Positions 49,255 through 57,541 of a stretch of DNA of 64,000 bases are shown piece after piece (the stretch's first letter is position 1; each line of letters starts with the position of its first letter). Origin of the DNA: Streptomyces sp. NBC_01446. GTDB lineage: Bacteria > Actinomycetota > Actinomycetes > Streptomycetales > Streptomycetaceae. A program made the translations under genes and the position numbers. Below the pieces are notes generated by a model. That model worked only from the letters and a program-made list of their open reading frames with translations. It did no database searches and was not told the DNA's origin. The stretch is from contig NZ_JAPEPO010000003.1 of assembly GCF_026340095.1 (NCBI RefSeq), positions 868,001-932,000 of the forward strand, read 5' to 3'.

Positions 49255-49593
49255 GTGGCAGATCAACGAAACTTCGCGCGTACCGTCCTGGCGATCTCCT
49301 CGGCCGTCATCGCCTGCTGCGCGGTGGCGGTGACGGTCAAGGTGATGGCCACCGACGTCATATCCGTCGAACAGACTCGGGTGCTGAACCAGGACGCGCT
49401 GGAGCGGCAGGTGGCCGAGGTGGTCCTCGGCCCGAAACAGGCCTCCGTTCAGGGGGTGACCTGCCCGGTCTCCGTCGAGGTCAAGGTGGGCAACAAGGTC
49501 GACTGCCGGGTCTGGGACGGCCCCAATCAGAAGGATGTCGAGGTCGAGGTCATCAGCGACCAGGGCGAACTCTCGGTGGAATCTCCTCACTGA
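49255..49593 (+). CDS. DUF4333 membrane-anchored protein
   Basis: The 112-residue reading from the GTG at 49255 has a membrane helix ([20 protein letters not shown]) and an extracytoplasmic domain with two conserved cysteines ([20 protein letters not shown]). This is the DUF4333 pattern, a small fold found in secreted actinobacterial proteins with unknown function. An earlier ATG at 49198 would add 19 residues. AGGACTG precedes the GTG. It stands alone between an aminotransferase and a convergent decarboxylase operon. Confidence 0.78.
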   Translation: MADQRNFARTVLAISSAVIACCAVAVTVKVMATDVISVEQTRVLNQDALERQVAEVVLGPKQASVQGVTCPVSVEVKVGNKVDCRVWDGPNQKDVEVEVISDQGELSVESPH

Positions 49594-49701
49594 CGGGTCC
49601 GGGCAGTCCGCCGCACCCGCCGCCCTCACTCCCATGGCGGGAGCTCGAAGCCGGGCCCTTTCCGGTTCTGGCGGACGTGTCCTCCGGACGTGCCGGGAAC
49701 G

Positions 49702-49941
49702 TCACTTGAGCAGTGGCGGCACCGCGGGCACCTCGATGGCGTTCTCGATGTCCTCCGCCGTCAGCTTGAAGCTGTCCGGGTAGGCGTCACGCCGGGTGCG
49801 ACGGGCGGGTTCGATGGTGCGCCAGGTGTAGAGACAGCGGCCGCACTGCACCACGTCCCACACGCCTGGGACGGGGGACGTGGCAAGCAGGGAGATCTCC
49901 TCAAAGGCGCAGCGTGGACATTCAACAGGCAACGGGTTCAA
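49702..49941 (-). CDS. vdcD: Non-oxidative hydroxyarylic acid decarboxylase subunit D
   Basis: This 79-residue protein has a zinc-ribbon-like cysteine pair, CPRC at residues 8-11, and a second, CGRC at about 33-36. The overall pattern WDVVQCGRCLYTWRTIEP matches VdcD/BsdD/ShdD. This small subunit is found only with hydroxybenzoate/vanillate-type UbiD decarboxylases and is needed for full activity in characterised systems. It is the last gene of a three-gene operon, 33 bases after subunit C. Confidence 0.9.
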   Translation of the reverse strand: MNPLPVECPRCAFEEISLLATSPVPGVWDVVQCGRCLYTWRTIEPARRTRRDAYPDSFKLTAEDIENAIEVPAVPPLLK

Positions 49942-49974
49942 GAGAGTTGTCCTTTCAGTGAGAATCGGTGGGTG

Positions 49975-51402
49975 TCAGCCGCGGGCCGCGATCAGGCGCT
50001 GCAGGCGGGCGGCCCACTCGGCGGTCTCGGGCAGGTCCTTGGCCGGAGTGGAGAAGTTGCCGCGGACGTCCGGGGCGACCGGCGTCGTCGCATCGATGAT
50101 CATCTTGCTGCTGATACCGGCGGGCTGCGCGGCGGGCGCGAGTTCCAGGACCGACAGGTTGGGGATCACGACGACGTCGTCCTTCGGGTTGACCTTGGCG
50201 GACATCGCCCACATGACCTGCGGCAGGTTGAACGGGTCGACGTCCTCGTCGACGAGGATCACCTGGGCCACGTAGCCGAGACCGTGCGGCGTCGTCATGG
50301 CGCGCATGCCGACGGCCTTGGCGAAGCCGCCGTACCGCTTGGCCGTGGAGATGATCACCATCAGGCCGTGCGTGTACATGGCGTTGACGGCCTGCACCTC
50401 GGGGAACTCGGCGCGCAGCTGCTTGAGCAGCGGCACGCACGTGTTGGGTCCGACGAGGTAGTCGCACTCGGTCCACGGCATGCCGAGGTAGAGCGACTCG
50501 AAGACCGGGTTCGTGCGGTACGAGACGCGGTCCACGCGGATGACGGGCATGCGGCGGCCCCCCGAGTAGTGACCGGTGAACTCGCCGAAGGGGCCCTCTA
50601 TTTGACGCTTGCGGGACTCGATGACGCCCTCGATGACGACCTCGCTCCCCCAAGGCACGTCGAAGCCGGTGAGCGGCGCGGTCGCGATCGGCGCGGGCGC
50701 GCCGCGCAGGGCGCCCGCCATCTCGTACTCGCTCTGGTCGTACGCCATCGGCATCCCGGCCACGATCGCCATCACGGGGTCGTTGCCGAGGGTGATGGCG
50801 ATGGGCAGGTCCTCGCCCTTCTCCTCGGCCTTGCGCAGATGCTGGGCCACGTCGTGCATGGGCACGGGCTGGAAGGCGAGCCGGTTGGTGCCGATGACCT
50901 GGATGCGGTAGGTGCCGACGTTCTGCTTGCCGAAGTCGTCCGGGTCCTCCGGGTCGCGGGAGACGACGGCGGCCTTGTCGAGATAGAAGCCACCGTCTCC
51001 GTCGTTGAGGCGGAAGAGGGGAAGCACCGAGAACAGGTCGACGTCCTCGCCCTCCTGGGTGTTCTCACGCCAGGGGGCGTCCTCGCGCCGCTCGGGGGCG
51101 ACGGGGAAGGCGTCCCAGCGCCGCGCGAACTCCTCCACCTGCTCCTTGACCGGCGTGTTCTTCGGCAACCCGAGCGCGAGCGCGTGGTTGGCCCAGGAGC
51201 CGTGCACATTCATCGCGATCCGGGCGTCGGTGAAGCCCTTGACGTTGTCGAAGTGGAGGGCGGGGGCGTTCTCGCCGATGCGGCCCGTCGCGTTGGCGGC
51301 GGCCGCGAGATCCGGCTCTGGCAGCACCTCGTCGGTGATGCGCAGCAGCTGCCCCTCCTTCTCCAAGGTGTCGAGGAAGCTGCGCAAGTCGTCATAGGCC
51401 AT
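49975..51402 (-). CDS. vdcC: UbiD-family decarboxylase subunit C (vanillate/4-hydroxybenzoate type)
   Basis: This 475-residue UbiD-fold protein contains the catalytic Glu motif IEGPFGEFTGHYSGG together with PVIRVDRVSYRTNPVFESLY and a C-terminal VDEDVDPFNLPQVMWAMSAK. UbiD enzymes use prenylated FMN to remove CO2 from aromatic or unsaturated acids reversibly. The adjacent B and D genes show it is the C subunit of a phenolic acid decarboxylase (VdcBCD, ShdBCD, BsdBCD). Vanillate, 4-hydroxybenzoate or a related acid is the likely substrate. Confidence 0.93.
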   Translation of the reverse strand: MAYDDLRSFLDTLEKEGQLLRITDEVLPEPDLAAAANATGRIGENAPALHFDNVKGFTDARIAMNVHGSWANHALALGLPKNTPVKEQVEEFARRWDAFPVAPERREDAPWRENTQEGEDVDLFSVLPLFRLNDGDGGFYLDKAAVVSRDPEDPDDFGKQNVGTYRIQVIGTNRLAFQPVPMHDVAQHLRKAEEKGEDLPIAITLGNDPVMAIVAGMPMAYDQSEYEMAGALRGAPAPIATAPLTGFDVPWGSEVVIEGVIESRKRQIEGPFGEFTGHYSGGRRMPVIRVDRVSYRTNPVFESLYLGMPWTECDYLVGPNTCVPLLKQLRAEFPEVQAVNAMYTHGLMVIISTAKRYGGFAKAVGMRAMTTPHGLGYVAQVILVDEDVDPFNLPQVMWAMSAKVNPKDDVVVIPNLSVLELAPAAQPAGISSKMIIDATTPVAPDVRGNFSTPAKDLPETAEWAARLQRLIAARG

Positions 51403-51430
51403 GGTGAATTCCTTTACGGGGCAGGGGACT

Positions 51431-52033
51431 TCAGGCGGCGTCGCCGAAGGATCGGGAGGCGGCGCGGGCGGCGCGCATCCCGGCCCAGCGCCGGGCGGCG
51501 GGCGCGGGCAGGTCGAACTGGTCGAGGATGCGGGCCACCACGTGGTCGACGATGTCGTCGACGGTTTGCGGGTTGTTGTAGAAGGCGGGCATGGGCGGCA
51601 CCAGTTGCACGCCCATGCGGGCGAGTTCGAGCATGTTCTGGAGGTGGATCTCGCTCAGCGGTGTCTCGCGCGGGACGAGGACGAGCCTGCGTCGCTCCTT
51701 GAGAACCACGTCGGCGGCCCGGGCGACGAGACCTTCGGCGTACCCGGTCCTGATCCCGGCGAGGGTCTTCATGGAGCACGGCACAATCACCATGCCGTCG
51801 GTGCGGAACGAACCGGAGGAGATGGTGGCGCCCTGGTCCTCGGGATGGTGCGTGACGTCCGCGAGAGCGGACACCTCGGCCACGGACAGGCCCGTCTCCA
51901 GCTCGATGGTGGTGCGCGCCCAGCGGGACAGGACGAGATGCGTCTCCACGCCCGGCAACTCGTGCAGATTCTGCAGCAGACGGACACCGAACGGGGCACC
52001 CGTCGCCCCGGTCATTCCCACGACCAACCGCAT
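51431..52033 (-). CDS. vdcB: UbiX-family flavin prenyltransferase, subunit B
   Basis: This 200-residue protein starts RLVVGMTGATGAPFGVRLLQ, the nucleotide-binding start of UbiX/Pad1. GTDGM-like FRTDGMVIVPCSMKTLAGIR and the R/LVPRETPLSEIHLQNML motif complete the active site. It makes the prenylated FMN cofactor for subunit C, 28 bases downstream. The gene diverges from an AraC regulator that most likely controls the operon. Confidence 0.93.
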   Translation of the reverse strand: MRLVVGMTGATGAPFGVRLLQNLHELPGVETHLVLSRWARTTIELETGLSVAEVSALADVTHHPEDQGATISSGSFRTDGMVIVPCSMKTLAGIRTGYAEGLVARAADVVLKERRRLVLVPRETPLSEIHLQNMLELARMGVQLVPPMPAFYNNPQTVDDIVDHVVARILDQFDLPAPAARRWAGMRAARAASRSFGDAA

Positions 52034-52117
52034 AGGACCACCTCAAACACGTCGCTGACCTGTGCTTTCACGCTACGGAGCGATCTGGACGCGGCAGCGG
52101 TACCCTCGGGACCATCG

Positions 52118-53014
52118 ATGGGGAAAAACGGACACCCTGCAGGGCGCCCCGATGTCAGGGACCTGGAGTACACCCCGGCCGTGGGCGCACCGGCCGGAGT
52201 CGAGGTGATGGAACTCGCCGACCTGCTCGAACGCTCGCGGCGCCACGGCAATGACCCGTACGCGCCCCTGCGCCCCGCCTTCCACCAGCTGATCGGCGTC
52301 CGCGAACGGCCGCTGCGCATGTGGGTCGACTTCGTCGAGCACGAGCTGCGGCCCGGGTCGTGGCTGTGGATCCGGCCGGGGCAGGTGCAGCGGTTCGGCC
52401 CCGATCTGGTGGCCGCGGACGGGGTGATCGTGCTGTTCCAGCCCGGCTTCCTGCCGCCGACGACCGTTTCGCTGGCACACATGGATCCGCCGTACGAACA
52501 GCGCCCGTCGGTCCTCGAGGGCTCGGACGCGGAAGGCGTGCGCCTGGCACTCGACCATCTCGTCCACGAGTACGGGGCGATGGCCTCGCTCCCCCTCCAG
52601 GCACACACCGAGGTGCTGCGCGCGCTGCTGTCCGTCCTCGTGGTGCGGCTCGCGCAGGCGCGCGGCCCGGCGCCGCGGCCGACCGCTGCGTCGGAGACGT
52701 TCCGTCGCTTTCACGCGGCCGTCGAGCGGGACCATGCGGTGACCCGGCGCGTCGAGGACTACGCGGCGGCGCTCGGCTACAGCTCGCGCACGCTGACCCG
52801 GGCCACGCTCGCCGCGACGGGACGCACGGCCAAGCAGTACGTCGACGACCGGGTCCTTCTGGAGGCCAAGCGCCTGTTGCAGCACAGCGGCCTGCCGGCG
52901 AAGGAGGTCACCGTCCGGCTCGGGTTCACGGACGCGAGCGACTTCACGAAGTTCTTCCGACTGCGGACGGGCATGACGCCGGGAGCGTTCCGCGAGGGCC
53001 CGCGGTTCGGGTGA
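52118..53014 (+). CDS. AraC-family regulator of the decarboxylase operon
   Basis: The product is 298 residues from the ATG at 52118. The N-terminal half is a cupin-like sensing domain (RPLRMWVDFVEHELRPGSWL; RPGQVQRFGPDLVAADGVIV). The C-terminal 100 residues carry two helix-turn-helix motifs (VEDYAAALGYSSRTLTRATL; AKEVTVRLGFTDASDFTKFF) ending with LRTGMTPGAFR. It diverges from the UbiX gene with about 85 bp between starts and probably activates the operon in response to its phenolic acid substrate. The much longer open frame through the UbiX gene is excluded. Confidence 0.9.
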   Translation: MGKNGHPAGRPDVRDLEYTPAVGAPAGVEVMELADLLERSRRHGNDPYAPLRPAFHQLIGVRERPLRMWVDFVEHELRPGSWLWIRPGQVQRFGPDLVAADGVIVLFQPGFLPPTTVSLAHMDPPYEQRPSVLEGSDAEGVRLALDHLVHEYGAMASLPLQAHTEVLRALLSVLVVRLAQARGPAPRPTAASETFRRFHAAVERDHAVTRRVEDYAAALGYSSRTLTRATLAATGRTAKQYVDDRVLLEAKRLLQHSGLPAKEVTVRLGFTDASDFTKFFRLRTGMTPGAFREGPRFG

Positions 53015-53192
53015 CGGAGAGCGCACTGCGGAAGGCAGAGCGGTCCCGCAAGGGCCAAAGGCACTGGTAGGCAGACCGGCAACTGACGCGGGGCGAGGAC
53101 GCTCGCCGGGACGGGTCCCGCTCCGGAGCCGGCGCGAGAGCCCGGAGGAACGACACAGATCACACCCGCCGACCCCTTGACCTCCGACGTTC

Positions 53193-53202
53193 AAACCGGT
53201 TT
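53193..53202. promoter_or_regulatory. Operator A of mannoside locus (AAACCGGTTT)
   Basis: AAACCGGTTT is a perfect palindrome with CG at its centre, the usual core of LacI-type operators. It is flanked by T/C and A. A second identical copy lies 32 bp downstream. Confidence 0.8.
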
Positions 53203-53224
53203 AGTCGGCCTCGTTCAGCGACTC

Positions 53225-53234
53225 AAACCGGTTT
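53225..53234. promoter_or_regulatory. Operator B of mannoside locus (AAACCGGTTT)
   Basis: This identical palindrome lies 32 bp centre to centre from operator A, about three helical turns, so two repressor dimers would bind on the same DNA face. It is about 90 bp before the LacI start codon. Confidence 0.8.
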
Positions 53235-53324
53235 AAGGACTGGTTGCGGACCATCGTTCCGTGTCAGCTGGACGGTTCGTCGCGCTCCGGCTCGTCCAAG
53301 GCCGCACCCAGGGAGTCCAGCACC

Positions 53325-54344
53325 ATGGCACGCAAGCCCACCATCGCGGATGTCGCACAGCGTGCGGGCGTCTCGCGCGCCACCGTCTCCTTCGCGCTCA
53401 ACGACCGGCCCGGCATCGCCGAGGAAACCAAGGCCCGGGTTCTCGTGGCCGCCGCCGACCTCGGCTGGACGCCGAGCCGTCAGGCACGCGGCCTCTCGCT
53501 GGGCAAGGCCGGAGCCTTCGGCCTGGTCCTGGCCCGGGAGGCGGAGCAGATCGGGGCGGACCCGTTCTTCCCGGCGTTCATCGCCGGCGTCGAAGCCGTC
53601 ATCGGGCAGCGCGGCGACGGACTCATGGTGCATCTGACCACCCCGGAGCAGGAACAGGGCGTGTACGAACGCCTTGCCGCACAGCGGCAGGTGGACGGTG
53701 TCCTCCTGACCGACCTGCGCCGCGCCGACCCACGCCCCCCGCTCATGCGCGAACTCGGTCTGCCCGCCGTCGTGGTGGGCCAGCCCGAGTGGGGCGGCGA
53801 TCTGACGGCCGTGAGCCTGGACGACGAACCCGCCTACGCCGACGCGATCCGCCGGCTCGCGGAGCTCGGACACCGGCGCATCGCCCACGTCGAGGGCCCC
53901 CAGGAACTGCGGCACGCCCACCGGCGCCGGACGGCCTGGGAACAGACCCTGCACGCGCTCGGTCTGCCCGAGGGGCCGGTGCTGCCCGGCGGGTTCAGCC
54001 CCGAGGGCGGCGCCCGGGCCACGCGCGAACTGCTCACGCTCCCCGAGCCCCCGACCGCGATCGTCTACGGCAATGATCTTGCCGCGATGGCCGGGCTCTC
54101 GGTCGCCCAGGAGCTGGGCGTCCGCGTCCCCGATCAGCTGTCGGTGGTCGGGTACGACGACGCCCCCCTGACCCGATACAGCTACCCGCCGCTCGCCTCC
54201 GCCCGCGCGGACGCCCGCGGCTGGGGAGAAGCGGCGGCCCGCGCCCTGGACGCGGTGATCGCCCTCGGCACCGCGGCGCACGTGGAGCTGCCGCCCGCCC
54301 AGTTCGTGCCCCGCGCGTCGATCGGGCCCGCGCCCCGCGGGTGA
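53325..54344 (+). CDS. LacI-family regulator (mannoside-type locus 2)
   Basis: This 339-residue protein has an N-terminal helix-turn-helix and hinge (TIADVAQRAGVSRATVSFAL, RQARGLSLGKAGAFGLVL). The sugar-binding core shows AIVYGNDLAAMAGLSVAQEL, VPDQLSVVGYDDAPLTRYSY and LASARADARGWGEAA. The ATG at 53325 is chosen by the LacI start MARKPTIADVAQRAG. It heads a run of seven same-strand genes and lies right after two AAACCGGTTT sites, so it probably represses itself and the operon. Confidence 0.92.
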   Translation: MARKPTIADVAQRAGVSRATVSFALNDRPGIAEETKARVLVAAADLGWTPSRQARGLSLGKAGAFGLVLAREAEQIGADPFFPAFIAGVEAVIGQRGDGLMVHLTTPEQEQGVYERLAAQRQVDGVLLTDLRRADPRPPLMRELGLPAVVVGQPEWGGDLTAVSLDDEPAYADAIRRLAELGHRRIAHVEGPQELRHAHRRRTAWEQTLHALGLPEGPVLPGGFSPEGGARATRELLTLPEPPTAIVYGNDLAAMAGLSVAQELGVRVPDQLSVVGYDDAPLTRYSYPPLASARADARGWGEAAARALDAVIALGTAAHVELPPAQFVPRASIGPAPRG

Positions 54345-54452
54345 CGCGGGGACCGCACCCCCGCATGCAGGGATCAAGCACCGGTCGCGCTGGCGCCGAC
54401 CGGAAATTCCGCTCGGCGACGAGGCCGCGCGTGAACAGTTCGGAGATCAATC

Positions 54453-55745
54453 ATGCTGAGGAGAACGGCGTACGCGCTGCTCGTGCTCGCACTCGCGGGC
54501 ACGGCGACGGCCTGCGGCCGGTCGGCTCCGGATCCGGCCGCCGCCGCTGACGCGCGCGGTCCGATCACGGTCTGGCTTTCCAACAACGCGCAAGAGGTCC
54601 AGTGGGGCAAGGCCATGGTCGCCTCGTGGAACGAGCGCCATCCCGACCAGCACGTGACGGCGCAGCAGATCCCGGCCGGCAAGACGTCCGAGGAGGCCAT
54701 CAGCGCCTCGATCATCGCGGGAACGACGGCCTGTCTCGCCTTCAACACCTCGCCCGCGGCGGTGCCGACGTTCCAGAAGCAGAACGGGCTCGTGTCCCTC
54801 AGTGACTTCCCGGACGGCGAGAAGTACATCACCGAGCGCGGTGGCGCCCTCACGGACCAGTACCGGTCGACGGACGGCAAGTTCTACCAGCTGCCCTGGA
54901 AGAGCAACCCCGTCATGATCCTCTACAACAAGAAGCTCTTCGAGAGGGCCGGTCTGGATCCGGAGCACCCGAAGCTCGCGACGTACAAGGAGTTCCTCGA
55001 CACGTCGCGCAAGCTCGTGCACAGCGGCGCCGCGAAGGCGGCCATCTGGCCTTCTCCCAGCAGCGACTTCTTCCAGCCCTGGTACGACTTCTACCCGGCC
55101 TTCGCCGCGCAGAGCGGCGGCAAGCAGCTGATCGAGGACGGCAAGCCGCAGTTCGACTCGTCCGCGGGCCGCCAGGTCGCGGCGTTCTGGCGCAAGCTGT
55201 ACGCCGAGAAGCTGGCGCCGCAGGAGGCCTACCCGGGCGATTCGCTCAACGACGGCAAGGCCGCGATGGCCACGGTCGGTCCCTGGGCGCTCGCCGCGTA
55301 CAAGAACAGCGTGGACATCGGTGTCGCGCCGGTACCGACCGCGGACGGCGGCTCGGACAAGCACTCGTTCAGCGACGAGAAGTCCGCGGCGATGTTCAGC
55401 TCCTGCAAGAACCGGGCCACGGCCTGGGACGTGCTCAAGTTCGCGAGCTCCGCCGGCCAGGACGGGAAGTTCCTCGAGACGACCGGGCAGATGCCGATGC
55501 GCGAGCACCTGACCGAGAAGTACGCCGCCTACTTCCAGGCGCATCCCACGTACAGGGCCTTCGCCGACCAGGCGGAACGCGTCGTCGAGGTGCCCAATGT
55601 GCCGGGCTCCATCGACATCTGGCAGACCTTCCGCGACGAGTGGACGAAGTCGGTCGTCTTCGGCCGGGAGTCCACGCCGACGGGTCTGCGCAACGCCTCG
55701 TCCGAGATCACCGACCTGCTGAACGAGTACGGGGACCCGTCATGA
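54453..55745 (+). CDS. Sugar ABC transporter substrate-binding lipoprotein
   Basis: This 430-residue protein has a lipoprotein signal (MLRRTAYALLVLALAGTATA then C at 21). The body is a family 1 solute-binding protein (ITVWLSNNAQEVQWGKAMVA; DGKFYQLPWKSNPVMILYNK; AAMATVGPWALAAYKNSVDI). The stop overlaps the next permease start by four bases. It captures the sugar whose catabolism is encoded downstream, presumably a beta-mannoside. It lies 108 bp after the LacI gene. Confidence 0.92.
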   Translation: MLRRTAYALLVLALAGTATACGRSAPDPAAAADARGPITVWLSNNAQEVQWGKAMVASWNERHPDQHVTAQQIPAGKTSEEAISASIIAGTTACLAFNTSPAAVPTFQKQNGLVSLSDFPDGEKYITERGGALTDQYRSTDGKFYQLPWKSNPVMILYNKKLFERAGLDPEHPKLATYKEFLDTSRKLVHSGAAKAAIWPSPSSDFFQPWYDFYPAFAAQSGGKQLIEDGKPQFDSSAGRQVAAFWRKLYAEKLAPQEAYPGDSLNDGKAAMATVGPWALAAYKNSVDIGVAPVPTADGGSDKHSFSDEKSAAMFSSCKNRATAWDVLKFASSAGQDGKFLETTGQMPMREHLTEKYAAYFQAHPTYRAFADQAERVVEVPNVPGSIDIWQTFRDEWTKSVVFGRESTPTGLRNASSEITDLLNEYGDPS

Positions 55746-56686
55746 GCGTGAATCTCCAGTCAGCGCCCGCCACCGTCAGGGACAGCGCTCCCGCCCGGCG
55801 GGAGGGGCCGCGCAAGGCCCGTGGCCTGCCCCGTGTCGGCGCGCTGTTCGTGTCGCCCTACGTGCTGTTCCTCGTGGTGGTCTTCGCCGTCCCGCTGGTC
55901 TACACGGTGTGGATCTCCTTCCACCGCTTCTACTTCACGGCTCCGGGCACCGACGTCGACTCGCCCTGGGTTGGCCTGTCGAACTACAAGGACGTTTTCA
56001 CCGATCCCGTGGTCGGCCGGGCGTTCCTCAACATCGTGATCTTCCTGGTCATCAACGTGCCGCTCACCGTGGGCGTCTCGCTGGTCCTGGCCACGGCGCT
56101 GAACGCGAAGATACGGGGCCGCGCGTTCTTCCGCGCCGCGTTCTACCTCCCGTACGTGACCGCGAGCGTCGCGCTGGTCGCGGTGTGGCAGTTCCTGTTC
56201 GGCTCGGACGGGTTCGTCAACCACCTGCTGGGCTCGCACGCTCCCGACCCGTCGTGGCTGGTGAACTCGCATCTCGCGATGCCGATGATCGCCGTCTTCG
56301 TGACCTGGAAGCAGCTCGGCTTCTTCGTGATGCTGTACCTCGCTTCGCTGCAGAACGTCGGCAAGGAGCTGTACGAGGCGTCCGCCATGGACGGCGCGGG
56401 CCGCGTGCGGCAGTTCTTCTCGGTGACCGTGCCCGGTGTGCGCCCGGCGACGACGCTCGTCGTGATCTACGCGATCATCACCGGCGCCAACTTGTTCAGC
56501 GAGCCCTATCTACTGACCGGGGGCGGCGGTCCCGACCACGCCTCCACCTCGCCGGTGCTGCTGATGTACCAGAAGGGCATCGAGCAGGGGCACCCCGACT
56601 TCGCGGCCGCGCTCGGCGTCGTCCTCGTCGCGTTCGTCATGGTCGTCTCGCTCGCCGCCCGCAAGCTCACCGAGAGGGACAACTGA
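55742..56686 (+). CDS. Sugar ABC transporter permease (MalF type)
   Basis: The product is 314 residues from the ATG at 55742, overlapping the binding-protein stop (ATGA). It has six membrane helices, the first ALFVSPYVLFLVVVFAVPLV. The EAA loop is ELYEASAMDGAGRVRQFFSV. An earlier start in the open frame would run deep into the binding-protein gene and is rejected. It pairs with the MalG-type permease one base downstream. Confidence 0.92.
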   Translation: MSVNLQSAPATVRDSAPARREGPRKARGLPRVGALFVSPYVLFLVVVFAVPLVYTVWISFHRFYFTAPGTDVDSPWVGLSNYKDVFTDPVVGRAFLNIVIFLVINVPLTVGVSLVLATALNAKIRGRAFFRAAFYLPYVTASVALVAVWQFLFGSDGFVNHLLGSHAPDPSWLVNSHLAMPMIAVFVTWKQLGFFVMLYLASLQNVGKELYEASAMDGAGRVRQFFSVTVPGVRPATTLVVIYAIITGANLFSEPYLLTGGGGPDHASTSPVLLMYQKGIEQGHPDFAAALGVVLVAFVMVVSLAARKLTERDN

Positions 56687-56687
56687 C

Positions 56688-57536
56688 ATGAGTGACACCC
56701 TGGAGACCCGCCACCACGGCGGGAGCGCGGTCCGCTACATCCTGCTGTCACTCGGTGCGGTCGCCTTCCTGTTCCCCTTCTACTACATGGTCGTCGGCTC
56801 GCTGCGCGGGACGACGGTCGGTGATCTGTCCGCCGCGGTCCCGTCCGGGCTGACCGGCGCCAACTACACGGCCGTCAACGGCGCGATCTCGCTGGGCCGC
56901 TCCCTGCTCAACTCGGGGATCATGACCATCGGCGTCCTGGTCTGCACGCTCGTCTTCGGCGTACTCGCCGGATACGCGCTCGCCCAGCTGCGCTTCCGCG
57001 GCAAGGGCGCCGTCTTCGCCGCGCTGCTCCTCGTACAGATGATCCCGTTCCAGCTGCTCACCCTGCCGCTGTACGTGCTCGTCGTCCGCGACTACGGGCT
57101 CGGCGACAACTACCTCGGCATGATCTTGCCGTTCGCGATCAACTCGACGGCCGTGTTCCTCTTCCGCCAGTTCTTCTCCCAGCTGCCTCAGTCCCTCTTC
57201 GAGGCGGCGCGGATCGACGGGGCGAGCGAGCTGCGGATCCTGTGGCAGATCGCGCTGCCGATGGCACGTCCCGCGGTGCTGACCGCGCTGCTGCTGACGT
57301 TCATCGGACCGTGGAACGAGTTCCTGTGGCCGTTCCTCGTCACCAAGAACGCCGACATGCAGCCGCTGGCCGTCTCGCTGGCCAGCTTCCTCTCCAACCT
57401 CCAGGGCACGGTCGCCAACCCGGCCGGTGCCCTGCTGGCCGGCGCATGCGTGCTGGCCGTCCCCGCGGTGGCCCTGTTCCTCCTGTTCCAGCGCCACTTC
57501 ACCTCTACCGACATCGACTCCGGAGTAAAGGGCTAA
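56688..57536 (+). CDS. Sugar ABC transporter permease (MalG type)
   Basis: This 282-residue protein has six membrane helices (AVRYILLSLGAVAFLFPFYY is the first), the EAA loop SLFEAARIDGASELRILWQI and the terminal WNEFLWPFL signature. The gene follows the first permease almost without a gap. The operon has no ATPase gene, so a shared ATPase such as MsiK is expected to power it. Confidence 0.92.
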   Translation: MSDTLETRHHGGSAVRYILLSLGAVAFLFPFYYMVVGSLRGTTVGDLSAAVPSGLTGANYTAVNGAISLGRSLLNSGIMTIGVLVCTLVFGVLAGYALAQLRFRGKGAVFAALLLVQMIPFQLLTLPLYVLVVRDYGLGDNYLGMILPFAINSTAVFLFRQFFSQLPQSLFEAARIDGASELRILWQIALPMARPAVLTALLLTFIGPWNEFLWPFLVTKNADMQPLAVSLASFLSNLQGTVANPAGALLAGACVLAVPAVALFLLFQRHFTSTDIDSGVKG

Positions 57537-57541
57537 TCGCC

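Noticed and set aside
51401-52117. N-terminal extension of the AraC gene over the UbiX gene
   Set aside because: It overlaps a well-supported gene on the other strand and is not family-like.
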